This document shows, one piece after another, positions 1 through 7,873 of a DNA stretch of 64,000 bases (positions are counted from its first letter, which is position 1; each line of letters starts with the position of its first letter). The translations under genes and the position numbers were made by a program. The notes under the pieces were generated by a model. That model saw nothing but the letters and a program-made list of their open reading frames with translations, was not told where the DNA came from and made no database searches. Origin of the DNA: Methylomonas subterranea (lineage in GTDB: Bacteria; Pseudomonadota; Gammaproteobacteria; Methylococcales; Methylomonadaceae); the NCBI RefSeq assembly GCF_024505185.1, contig NZ_JANIBJ010000011.1, forward strand, positions 1 through 64,000. Reading direction: 5' to 3'.

Positions 1-40
1 GAGGCATTAAAAAATGCGTTTCAATTTGGCAATATGGGTT

Positions 41-124
41 CTTTTTCGGTGGCGCGGTAGCGCCGCCGAAAAAGTGTGGGAAGTGTTAGTAACACCCACA
101 CTTTACCGTGATAACCCACGGTAA
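41..124. repeat. Cluster of three strong hairpins, inovirus-type intergenic region
   Basis: Three stem-loops stand in a row. Arms 41-55 and 60-74 pair over 15 positions (one G-T mismatch) around a 4-base loop. Arms 71-80 and 95-104 form a perfect 10-bp stem with a nested TGTT/AACA stem. Arms 103-110 and 117-124 pair over 8 bp. No gene is visible here. Stacked hairpins in an intergenic region next to filamentous-phage genes are typical of replication origins or packaging signals; that role is inferred from position only. Confidence 0.5.
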
Positions 125-200
125 CTTCCAACGGTAGAATGCGGCCACAGCCCAAGCAAAATCAGGCAACGCATTGAAAAATAACAAATAAAAAGACAAA

Positions 201-290
201 CCCACGGCAAAGTGTAATGTCTAACAGAACACTCAGCGGCTTTAATTTACCCCACGGCAAAGTGTAATATCTAACAAAAATACTCAGTCG
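201..290. repeat. Two tandem 26-bp direct repeats, 50-bp period
   Basis: Positions 201-226 and 251-276 share 25 of 26 bases (CCCACGGCAAAGTGTAAT core), each followed a few bases later by ACTCAG. They lie just downstream of the small secreted gene and inside the presumed phage intergenic region. They could be binding sites (iterons) for a phage replication or regulatory protein. Two copies are too few for a CRISPR array. Confidence 0.5.
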
Positions 291-302
291 TAAAAATATA
301 AG

Positions 303-608
303 TCATTGTTTTTGTTCACATAGTTTTTTATACGTTTTGACGTGATACCAGCATTTTCCGTGTTCGGATTCGACTAAACCCCACATGTCGCGGTGTGCTT
401 CTGGCGGCATGTCATCATCGGCGTTGTATTTCACTAGCCCCGTCTTGATTTTGTGTTGCTTTTCCATGTTTTTGATAATTGGTTCGGCAATTATTTTTTG
501 CGATTGGTCGGCGGTGAATTTGACAAAATCGTCAAGGAATCCCGCTTCTGACGGCTGGCTTAAGCCGACAAACAATAAAGTTGTCAGTAATTTTGATGTG
601 TTGTTCAT
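303..608 (-). CDS. Small secreted protein, probable inovirus gene
   Basis: This 101-residue product begins with a signal-peptide-like stretch (MNNTSKLLTTLLFVGLS, probable cleavage after SEA near residue 22). A short mature domain follows with one cysteine pair (C86 region and C97). I do not recognise the family. It lies on the same strand and downstream of the DUF3653-like phage gene, next to hairpin-rich intergenic DNA, so a phage-encoded periplasmic or minor virion-associated role is possible but unproven. A phage origin is inferred from context only. Confidence 0.55.
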   Translation of the reverse strand: MNNTSKLLTTLLFVGLSQPSEAGFLDDFVKFTADQSQKIIAEPIIKNMEKQHKIKTGLVKYNADDDMPPEAHRDMWGLVESEHGKCWYHVKTYKKLCEQKQ

Positions 609-664
609 GATTTTACCTTTCAGTTCTGCGCGGTTCGATTCTAACCGGTTTGTCTAAAAAGTAA

Positions 665-1069
665 TCAATCCATCCTTAAGCCGCGCCTAGCTTTGTGATG
701 TCGTACACAATCCACAGCTTTACGCACAGAAAATGTGAATAACCCGCGCCATGTTTTGAGCCGCGAAATTTCGCGCCTAAGCGCGTCCAGCTCTTCGCGT
801 TGGTCGTGTACGGCTTTCAGCATTGCCGGAGTCCACCGTCGATTTTTCCAGCGTAAAACACCGCGAGAAAACAAAAACCCGTCCCAACCATCGCAACCCA
901 CGTGTTTAGAGTCCCATAAAAGCAAAAGGCGCTCCGCAATGGGAGCGCCTTCGGCATCGAATCGGCGGATATCGTCAATCGTGCAACCGATTACCTCGGC
1001 TGCACGGGCTTCGTTCAAACCGCAACGATTCCAGCGGGTGTGATAGAAAGAGCTTTTCTTACGTGCCAT
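665..1069 (-). CDS. DUF3653-like phage protein
   Basis: The 134-residue basic protein has an N-terminal helix-turn-helix-like segment (LNEARAAEVIGCTIDDIRRF), then the pattern VGCDGWDGF...GVLRW, then a charged C-terminal helix (residues about 85-110). This resembles the DUF3653 phage family found in filamentous phages of Xanthomonas and relatives. A purine-rich ribosome site (GGAGACAATAAA) precedes the start. Function is unknown; DNA binding or regulation is plausible. It is the last gene before the dif site, which supports an integrated inovirus extending off the left edge of the window. Confidence 0.6.
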   Translation of the reverse strand: MARKKSSFYHTRWNRCGLNEARAAEVIGCTIDDIRRFDAEGAPIAERLLLLWDSKHVGCDGWDGFLFSRGVLRWKNRRWTPAMLKAVHDQREELDALRREISRLKTWRGLFTFSVRKAVDCVRHHKARRGLRMD

Positions 1070-1131
1070 TTTATTGTCTCCGAAAAAAAGGAAATGGCTC
1101 TAACGCAAAATCCGCGCCGACGGCGTCTTTG

Positions 1132-1159
1132 ACTTCGTATAATGTATATTATGTTAAAT
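1132..1159 (+). other. dif: dif chromosome-dimer resolution site (XerC/XerD), likely phage attachment junction
   Basis: Twenty-four of 28 positions match the E. coli dif sequence. The 6-bp centre TGTATA (1143-1148) and the XerD arm TTATGTTAAAT (1149-1159) are identical. All four differences lie in the XerC arm (ACTTCGTATAA, 1132-1142). dif marks the replication terminus and is a classic integration site for filamentous phages that exploit XerCD. The divergent XerC arm faces the phage-like genes, as expected if that arm was donated by the phage. Confidence 0.85.
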
Positions 1160-1204
1160 TAAATAATTATATATATCGTCGAATGCTGATGTGTTATATT
1201 GGGT

Positions 1205-1223
1205 TTTAATGAGAACCATTATT
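1205..1223 (+). promoter_or_regulatory. Fur box upstream of feoABC
   Basis: The segment around AATGAGAACCATTAT matches the 19-bp Fur consensus at 14 positions, including 13 of the 15 core bases. It sits about 27 bp before the feoA start. Repression by iron-loaded Fur is the expected control for a ferrous iron uptake operon. Confidence 0.7.
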
Positions 1224-1249
1224 AATAACCTTCTGGCTACAGGCTGCAT

Positions 1250-1483
1250 ATGATGACTTCGTTAAAGATGCTGGCGACCGGCGATTCCGGTCGTATCGTG
1301 GGTTTTGATCAGGCTGGCGGCGCGTATCGAAAAAAATTGCTAGCCATGGGACTGACGCCGGGAACCGAGTTCACCATCACCCGTTTCGCGCCCATGGGCG
1401 ATCCGGTGGAAATCAAGCTACGCGGATTTTCCTTATCGCTGCGCAAAAACGAAGCCTCGGTGTTAATGATAGAAAAACTATGA
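1250..1483 (+). CDS. feoA: Ferrous iron transport protein A
   Basis: The 77-residue protein is a small SH3-like FeoA. The conserved pattern GxxxKLLAMGLTPG followed by PMGDPVEI is visible at residues 25-55. FeoA is a cytoplasmic accessory that binds FeoB. Its stop overlaps the feoB start by four bases (ATGA, 1480-1483), so translation is probably coupled. It is the first gene of a three-gene operon behind a Fur box. A second ATG lies one codon in; the first is used here. Confidence 0.92.
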   Translation: MMTSLKMLATGDSGRIVGFDQAGGAYRKKLLAMGLTPGTEFTITRFAPMGDPVEIKLRGFSLSLRKNEASVLMIEKL

Positions 1484-3792
1484 GCCACGAGTTTACGGTC
1501 GGCGTCGTCGGTAATCCCAATTGCGGTAAAACCACGCTGTTCAATGCATTGACCGGCTCCCGGCAGCACGTCGGCAATTGGCCCGGCGTTACGGTCGAGA
1601 AAAAAACCGGCGAATATCAGTTTCACGGCGAACGCATCGTGGTGGTCGATTTGCCCGGCACTTATTCTCTGGAAGCCGACGACGACAGCGTCTCCCTGGA
1701 TGAAAAAGTCGCCCGCGATTTCGTGGCTTCCAGGCAAGCCGATTTAATCGTCAATATCATCGACGCCTCCAACATCGAGCGCAATCTATATCTGACTTCG
1801 CAACTGATAGAAATGCGGGTACCGATGATTGTGGTTCTGAATATGATGGATGCCGTAAAAAAACGCGGTATTAAAATCGATCTCGACGAATTGTCCAGGC
1901 AGTTGTCCTGCCCCGTTGTCGCTGTTGTCGCCGCAACCGGCCAAGGTTTGCGGGAGTTGCGTGAAACCATGCGGCAAGCTTGCCATAAGCCCACGGTGCC
2001 CGTCTTATCGGTCGGATATCATCCGGCCATCGAAGCCGCGGTTTCGGCCTTGCACCTTGAATTGACCGCCCAGGCGGAACATTACGATTTGCGCTGGTTG
2101 GCCTTGCGCCTGCTGGAAAATGACACCCTGGCCAAACAACTGGCCGGCTGCCGAGCGCAAGCGGTTGCCGAGAATTTGCGCTTGTCCATCGAAACCGAAA
2201 CCGACGACGAAATCGACATCCTGGCGGCGGACGCCCGTTACGGTCTGGTGAATCAACTGGTTCAGGCATCGGTTTGCAAGCTCAACGAAGTCTCCCGCCA
2301 TACCACCGAACGAATCGATGCGGTGGTGTTGAACCGCTTTCTCGGCATACCGGTATTTTTACTGGTCATGTATGCCATGTTCATGTTCACCATTAATATT
2401 GGCAGCGCTTTCGTCGATTTTTTCGATCAAGCCGTCGGCGCCTTGCTGGTGGACGGCATGAACGCCCTGCTCACTTCCCTGAACTGGCCCGATTGGCTGG
2501 TGGTGTTGATCAGTAACGGCATCGGCGGCGGCATTCAGGTGGTTGCTACCTTTATTCCGATTGTGGGTTTTTTGTTTATCTTTCTGTCCGCGCTGGAAGA
2601 CTCCGGTTACATGTCCCGAGCCGCGTTCGTCATGGACCGCTTGATGTGCGTGATAGGCCTGCCGGGCAAATCCTTCGTGCCGATGATAGTGGGTTTCGGT
2701 TGCAACGTGCCCGCCATCATCGCTACCCGCACGCTGGATAATCAACGCGACCGGGTGTTGACCAATCTGATGAACCCCTTCATGTCCTGCGGCGCCCGCC
2801 TGCCGGTGTATGCCTTGTTTGCCGCCGCCTTTTTTCCGGTCGGTGGCCAAAACCTGGTGTTCGGCCTGTATCTGTTCGGCATACTGGTTGCGGTATGCAC
2901 GGGACTGATCATGCGCCACACTCTGCTGCAAGGCGATCCTACGCCGTTTTTGATGGAACTGCCGACTTATCACCTCCCTACCCCGCGCGGTATTTACATC
3001 AAAACCTGGGACAGGCTGAAAACCTTTATCGTCAATGCCGGCAAAGTGATCGTGCCCATGGTTCTGGTGCTGAATATCCTGAATTCCCTGGGTACGGACG
3101 GCAGTTTCGGGCGGGAAAACAGCGACAAATCGGTATTGAGCCAGATCGGCCGATCGTTGACCCCGGCGTTCCGGCCCATGGGAATTCGGGAGGACAACTG
3201 GCCGGCCACCGTGGGTATTTTTACCGGAGTGCTGGCCAAGGAAGCCGTGGTCGGTACCTTGGATGCCTTATACAGCCAAATGGTCCTGGACGCCGAGCAA
3301 ACGGAAGAAGAACAGGCTTTCGACCTGCGGCGGGCCTTGCTGGCGGCTTGCCAAAGCATTCCGGACAACCTGTCCGAAATTGCCGATAAATTGCTGGACC
3401 CCTTGGGTTTGGGGATTGCAGATATCGATGACGTGGCGGCGGCGGCCGAGAAGCAGGAAGTAAAAATAGCTACCTTCGGCGTCATGCAGAATCAATTCGA
3501 CGGGCAGACAGGCGCTTTTGCCTATTTGTTGTTTATTTTGCTATATGCGCCCTGTGTGGCGGCGACGGCGGCCATCTATAAGGAAACGGGCAGCGGTTGG
3601 ACGCTGTTTGTGGTGGCCTGGACCACGTTCGTGGCCTATTCGACCGCTACCCTTTTTTATCAAGGCATGACCTTTGCCGAACATCCGGCCAGCGCCGGCT
3701 TTTGGTTCGCGCTGCTGGCATTGATGTTCGTTGCCATTGTGTCGTTGTTACGCTTCTACGGCACACGTCAACATACCGGAGTAGTGTCATGA
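1480..3792 (+). CDS. feoB: Ferrous iron transporter FeoB
   Basis: At 770 residues this is a full-length FeoB, the inner-membrane Fe(II) permease with an N-terminal G domain. G1 (GNPNCGKTTLFNAL, residues about 10-23), G3 (DLPGTYSLE) and G4 (NMMD) are visible. A helical linker follows, then a multi-pass membrane domain with the Gate motifs around GFGCNVPAI and PFMSCGARLPVY. It overlaps feoA upstream and feoC downstream by four bases each. Together the three genes take up ferrous iron, likely under Fur control. Confidence 0.97.
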   Translation: MSHEFTVGVVGNPNCGKTTLFNALTGSRQHVGNWPGVTVEKKTGEYQFHGERIVVVDLPGTYSLEADDDSVSLDEKVARDFVASRQADLIVNIIDASNIERNLYLTSQLIEMRVPMIVVLNMMDAVKKRGIKIDLDELSRQLSCPVVAVVAATGQGLRELRETMRQACHKPTVPVLSVGYHPAIEAAVSALHLELTAQAEHYDLRWLALRLLENDTLAKQLAGCRAQAVAENLRLSIETETDDEIDILAADARYGLVNQLVQASVCKLNEVSRHTTERIDAVVLNRFLGIPVFLLVMYAMFMFTINIGSAFVDFFDQAVGALLVDGMNALLTSLNWPDWLVVLISNGIGGGIQVVATFIPIVGFLFIFLSALEDSGYMSRAAFVMDRLMCVIGLPGKSFVPMIVGFGCNVPAIIATRTLDNQRDRVLTNLMNPFMSCGARLPVYALFAAAFFPVGGQNLVFGLYLFGILVAVCTGLIMRHTLLQGDPTPFLMELPTYHLPTPRGIYIKTWDRLKTFIVNAGKVIVPMVLVLNILNSLGTDGSFGRENSDKSVLSQIGRSLTPAFRPMGIREDNWPATVGIFTGVLAKEAVVGTLDALYSQMVLDAEQTEEEQAFDLRRALLAACQSIPDNLSEIADKLLDPLGLGIADIDDVAAAAEKQEVKIATFGVMQNQFDGQTGAFAYLLFILLYAPCVAATAAIYKETGSGWTLFVVAWTTFVAYSTATLFYQGMTFAEHPASAGFWFALLALMFVAIVSLLRFYGTRQHTGVVS

Positions 3793-4010
3793 TTCTATCG
3801 GATTTACGCAACTATCTGCGCGATAAGCGGCGGGTAACGCTGAACGATCTGGTGTTGCATTTTCATGTCGACGCCAATGCCTTGCGCGGCATGTTGGCGA
3901 AATGGATCAGCAAGGGTAAGGTGCGGGTATCGCCCACCAGCGGCAATTGCGGTAGCGGTTGTTGCAAATGCGACCCGCTGTTGACGGAGATTTACGAATG
4001 GGTAGACTGA
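3789..4010 (+). CDS. feoC: FeoC-like winged-helix protein
   Basis: The 73-residue product starts at an ATG overlapping the feoB stop. It has a winged-helix N-terminal half (LSDLRNYLRDKRRVTLNDL) and a C-terminal cysteine cluster, CGSGCCKCDP, typical of FeoC. FeoC proteins bind FeoB and may carry an oxygen-sensitive iron-sulfur cluster or regulate FeoB stability. The tight overlap makes this the last gene of the feo operon. A longer in-frame reading starting inside feoB has no support. Confidence 0.85.
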   Translation: MILSDLRNYLRDKRRVTLNDLVLHFHVDANALRGMLAKWISKGKVRVSPTSGNCGSGCCKCDPLLTEIYEWVD

Positions 4011-4059
4011 CGAGAGTCGCCGCTAAAAGCCAGCCCCCTCGCCCATCCCCGTGTCGGCT

Positions 4060-4347
4060 TTATTTATCGGCCAACCAGCCCTGCAGGGCTTCGATCAATT
4101 CCAGGGCTTGTTTCTCGCTGGATATGTTGAATTTGGATTTTTGCTGATATTCGCCGTTGCGTTTTTGATAGCGGCGAATGCTGAATCTGTCCTGACTGTA
4201 TTGTTCCTTGCTCGGCTCCCAATCCTGATAGCGGTAAATCACCGTGGCCCAGGCGCCCTTGCTCAATACCTTTTTATCCAGTTCCTTAACGGTTTCAATG
4301 CCGCCATCTTCGTAGCGGATGGTCAATTCTTCTACGGTCTCAGCCAT
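4060..4347 (-). CDS. Conserved small protein of unknown function
   Basis: The gene encodes 95 charged residues with no signal peptide or membrane segment. It begins MAETVEELTIRYEDGG and has a tyrosine- and lysine-rich middle. I do not recognise the family. It is transcribed towards feoC, with only about 50 bp between the stops. Codon use and GC content match its neighbours, which supports a real gene. A soluble cytoplasmic role is all that can be suggested. Confidence 0.7.
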   Translation of the reverse strand: MAETVEELTIRYEDGGIETVKELDKKVLSKGAWATVIYRYQDWEPSKEQYSQDRFSIRRYQKRNGEYQQKSKFNISSEKQALELIEALQGWLADK

Positions 4348-4393
4348 TTTGTTCTCAACGTGGTTAAATCGCCGCGCAGTGTATCACAAGCCG

Positions 4394-5344
4394 TCAGGGG
4401 CTGATAAATTCACCGAAGGCGCGACTGCCCTCCCCCGTCGCGATGGTATGCACCACTTGCAGGGTTTCGGCGTCGATCACCGAAACATTGTTGTCGAACC
4501 AGTTCGCCACATAGACGAAGCGGCCGTCCGGATGGGTGCCGATACCTTCGGGCTTGTCGCCCACTTCGATCACGGCCAGGGTTTTCAAGCTGGCGGTATC
4601 GATAGCCGACACGGTGCCGTCGTCCTGATTGGTGACGAACAAAATTTTGTCATCCTTGGCCAACGCAACCGCATACGGCCGCGCGCCTACTTTCAGGGTG
4701 GCAATCCGTTTCATGCGCCGGGTATCCAGCACGCTGACATCGTTACTCTCCACGTTGGCTGCATACAGGCGCGTGCCCTTACCGTCGACGGCGATACCGA
4801 AGGGATGGGCGCCGACCTTGGTGGTGTTGCGGATACTGAGTTTCTTCAGATCGATTTGAGAAATGGAGTTGTCGACCCGGTTGGCCACATACAGCCATTT
4901 ATTGTCCGGACTGACGGTCATGCCGGAAGGCGACTTGCCGACGCTGATGAGGCCGATTTGGGCAAAGTCCTTGGTGTCGAACACCGTGATCGAATGCTCG
5001 TACCAATCCGCCACGAAAACCCGTTCGCCGGGCTTATCGACGGCGATACCCAGGGACGCGCCGCCGACTTTGACCGTCCGTAACACTTTAAAGGATTTTC
5101 TGTCCAATACGGCAAAACCGCCGCCTTCCGGGGTGCTGACGTAAATATGGCTTTTGCCGGGATTGACGGCAACCCCGGCCGGCTTGCCGCCGACCGCGAC
5201 CGTGTCGACGACCTTCTGCCTTTCGGTATCGATCACCGAAACCGTGTTATCCAGCTGATTGGTGATGAAGGCATGCGGTTGTGCGTTAACAACGCCCGCA
5301 AAAGCCGAGATAAAAGCAACAACAGCAAGCGATGGTTTGGGCAT
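4394..5344 (-). CDS. YVTN-family beta-propeller protein, periplasmic
   Basis: The product is about 316 residues. A signal peptide (MPKPSLAVVAFISAFAGVVNA) precedes seven or so repeats with the pattern VSVIDT...V.VG..P.G(I/V)AV. Each repeat carries a phrase such as YVANWFDN, RLYAANVES or LFVTNQDDG, the signature of YVTN propellers. The ATG at 5344 is chosen because the signal peptide begins there. It lies 66 bp downstream of the MxaD-like gene on the same strand, so the two may be co-transcribed. The propeller may serve a periplasmic redox or scaffold function in methanol oxidation; this is inferred from the neighbour only. Confidence 0.85.
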   Translation of the reverse strand: MPKPSLAVVAFISAFAGVVNAQPHAFITNQLDNTVSVIDTERQKVVDTVAVGGKPAGVAVNPGKSHIYVSTPEGGGFAVLDRKSFKVLRTVKVGGASLGIAVDKPGERVFVADWYEHSITVFDTKDFAQIGLISVGKSPSGMTVSPDNKWLYVANRVDNSISQIDLKKLSIRNTTKVGAHPFGIAVDGKGTRLYAANVESNDVSVLDTRRMKRIATLKVGARPYAVALAKDDKILFVTNQDDGTVSAIDTASLKTLAVIEVGDKPEGIGTHPDGRFVYVANWFDNNVSVIDAETLQVVHTIATGEGSRAFGEFISP

Positions 5345-5410
5345 GGTCACTCGGGGAGCAGTCGGGGGAGCGGTTTCCATCCGCGGATGGAAACCGGGTG
5401 GGGCAAAAAT

Positions 5411-6007
5411 TTAGCGTTTCAGATCGATACTGACTTCGGCCTTGCCGCTGGGCGCCAGCTTCTTGGCCAAGGCTTCCAGGCCGGTGCTCAATACCGCGGT
5501 AACCGCCTTGTCGGCGGCTTCTTCGTTCAGCTCGGCCGGTGGATTGTTGTTCACGTAGGCCCGGTAGTATGTGGCCACCCATTCGACTTCGGCTTTGCCG
5601 CCCTTGTCCGCCACCGACAGTTCAGCCGCATAGTTGCCGACCGGCAGCACCGGAATTTCTTCGTCCTGGCCGGCATGTTTGATGCTGCCGCTGGAGCTCA
5701 TTTCGGTGATTTTGTATTTATAAGCCATTTTGCCGTCGTCGTGCGATTTCAACTCTTCGGTGATGGTGCCGCCGTTGGCCAAGGTCAGAGTGCGCACGGC
5801 GCCTTTTTCATTACCGCCGCCTTTCACGCTTTTGATGCTGGGGTGCCAGGACATGTCGCCGTAATCCTTGATGACTTCCCATACCTTGGCGGCGGGTGCT
5901 TCGATGGTGATGGTTGCGGTCATTTTTCCCCTGACCGGGCCATGGGCGTTAACCATGCCGGTAAACATCAATAAGGCTGCCGAAATAACGAGCGAGGTTT
6001 TTTTCAT
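5411..6007 (-). CDS. mxaD: MxaD-like SRPBCC family periplasmic protein
   Basis: The 198-residue protein has a signal peptide (cleavage after MVNA) and an SRPBCC fold visible as ITIEAPAAKVWEVIKDYGDMSWHPSI, matching the MxaD family. In methylotrophs MxaD is a periplasmic protein that assists electron transfer from methanol dehydrogenase to its cytochrome. Here it stands apart from any mxaFJGI cluster, paired with a YVTN propeller. The family call is good; whether it works with MxaF, XoxF or another PQQ enzyme cannot be told from this window. Confidence 0.8.
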   Translation of the reverse strand: MKKTSLVISAALLMFTGMVNAHGPVRGKMTATITIEAPAAKVWEVIKDYGDMSWHPSIKSVKGGGNEKGAVRTLTLANGGTITEELKSHDDGKMAYKYKITEMSSSGSIKHAGQDEEIPVLPVGNYAAELSVADKGGKAEVEWVATYYRAYVNNNPPAELNEEAADKAVTAVLSTGLEALAKKLAPSGKAEVSIDLKR

Positions 6008-6121
6008 AACACGTTCCTAATGGTGGTCACATAAAGTTGAGCGTGCGATTATAAAATAAATTGCCGGCGCGGGTAGCCGCAAAACCGCCGTTACGGAATT
6101 TTTCCCGCTTTTTCAATTTTC

Positions 6122-7567
6122 ATGGTCTTCAGCATGTCCGCAGCGAGTTTTTATTGGCACGATTACGAAACCTTCGGTACCGACCCACAACGCGACCGCG
6201 CCTGTCAATTTGCCGGAGTACGCACCGATACCGACTTCAACATCATCGGCGAGCCCTTGATGGTGTATTGCAAAACCGCCGACGACTATCTGCCGAATCC
6301 CGAAGCCTGCCTGATCACCGGCATCACCCCGCAACTGGCCACCGAAAAAGGCGTTTGCGAAGCCGAATTCATCGGCATGATTCACGCGCAATTAGCCCAA
6401 GCCGGCACCTGCGGTATCGGTTACAACAGTATCCGCTTCGACGATGAGGTAACCCGCAACCTGCTCTACCGGAATTTTTACGATCCCTATGCCCGGGAGT
6501 GGCAAAACGGCAATTCGCGCTGGGATCTGATAGACATTGCCCGCGCCGCCCGTGCCCTGCGTCCGGACGGCATCAACTGGCCGCTCAATGCGGACGGCGT
6601 TGCCAGTTTTCGCCTGGAAGAACTGACGCTGGCCAACGATATCGCCCACCAGTCGGCTCACGATGCCTTGTCCGATGTTTATGCCACCATCGCCCTCGCC
6701 CGCCTGATCAAGCAAAAGCAACCCAAACTTTACGCTTACCTCTACGCCAACCGGCACAAACAAACCGCGCTGGGCTTGTTGGATTTGGGCAGATTCAAAC
6801 CCCTGGTGCATGTGTCCGGGCGGTTTCCGGCCAGTAAAAACTGTCTGGCCGTCGTGCTACCGCTTTATCCGCATCCGCGTAACGGCAACGAGGTGATAGT
6901 CTACGATTTGTCCGTCGACCCGGAGGCCTTATTGGCGCTCTGCGCGGAAGAAATACAACAGCGGCTGTTTACCGCCAGCCAGGACCTGCCGGAAAACGTC
7001 GAGCGCATTGCGTTAAAAACCGTGCACATCAACAAAAGCCCGGTGTTGGCGCCCCTGTCGGTAATTCGCCCGGTCGACGAGCAACGCCTGGGGCTGGATT
7101 TGGATCGATGCCGGCAAAATTTAACCCGTATCCAGGCCGCCGCCGGCCCCGCGTTGGAGCAGAAGTTGGCGGCGGTTTTCAGCCGCGCATACGCCGATAC
7201 GCCCGCCGACCCCGATCTGATGATTTATAGCGGCGGCTTTTTCAGCCCCAGAGACAAAGCCGCCATGCAAAAAATTCGTCAGACACCAGCGGGGAAGCTG
7301 GCGAACATTGCCGTCGACTTCGACGATGCCCGTCTGCCCGAGATGTTGTTCCGTTATCGCGGCCGAAATTACCCCGACAGCCTGAGCGAGGCGGACGGCG
7401 AACGCTGGCGCCAATTTTGCCGCCAGCGGCTACTCGAGGCCGACAGCGCCGGCGGTTTGGCAAGATTCCGGGAAGATTTACGCCGCTTACAAAGTCTGCC
7501 CAACCTTAATCAACCACTGTTGGCTCAATTGGAACAATTTGCTTGCGCCAAGCAGCTGCGGTTGTAA
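6122..7567 (+). CDS. sbcB: Exodeoxyribonuclease I
   Basis: At 481 residues this is a full-length ExoI, the single-strand 3'-5' exonuclease of recombination and mismatch repair. The DEDD exonuclease motif I is seen in FYWHDYETFGTDP. Further conserved segments are PADDYLPNPEA-like, GYNSIRFDDEVTRN, NSRWDLIDIARA and HDALSDVYATI. The C-terminal ExoI domain follows (HINKSPVLAPL). A second in-frame ATG at 6134 is equally plausible as the start. It is divergently transcribed from the MxaD-like gene. Confidence 0.95.
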   Translation: MVFSMSAASFYWHDYETFGTDPQRDRACQFAGVRTDTDFNIIGEPLMVYCKTADDYLPNPEACLITGITPQLATEKGVCEAEFIGMIHAQLAQAGTCGIGYNSIRFDDEVTRNLLYRNFYDPYAREWQNGNSRWDLIDIARAARALRPDGINWPLNADGVASFRLEELTLANDIAHQSAHDALSDVYATIALARLIKQKQPKLYAYLYANRHKQTALGLLDLGRFKPLVHVSGRFPASKNCLAVVLPLYPHPRNGNEVIVYDLSVDPEALLALCAEEIQQRLFTASQDLPENVERIALKTVHINKSPVLAPLSVIRPVDEQRLGLDLDRCRQNLTRIQAAAGPALEQKLAAVFSRAYADTPADPDLMIYSGGFFSPRDKAAMQKIRQTPAGKLANIAVDFDDARLPEMLFRYRGRNYPDSLSEADGERWRQFCRQRLLEADSAGGLARFREDLRRLQSLPNLNQPLLAQLEQFACAKQLRL

Positions 7568-7873
7568 TCCGTACGCTGCCGTGTACTACCTTCCCGGTCC
7601 GGGCCGATTCGGGTTGCCGTCATTTGCCGCTAGCCGCGAAATCCGCTGTCACAAAGCCTACAAAAGATCACGACATGCTTGATTCACAACAGCATCCAAA
7701 CCCTATCTCATATTAATTTTATATAAAATTCAATCGTTTAACTTATTTTTAGCATTGGCCTAAACATTGCTGTGTAGATGAGCATCATTCGTTATATACT
7801 TTTGTACGTTACGAATTGAGCAACTGTACCGTTGTTGGTGCGATTTTCAGGCTTATATTTATGAAGTCATAAA
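7568..7873. other. Intergenic region without recognisable gene
   Basis: About 300 bases of AT-rich sequence lie between exonuclease I and the porin. I see no open frame of note and no strong hairpin. It probably carries the porin promoter. Nothing more specific can be supported. Confidence 0.5.

Noticed and set aside
201-290. Possible short CRISPR array
   Set aside because: Only two repeat copies with a 24-base spacer, no cas genes, and a location in a phage intergenic region.
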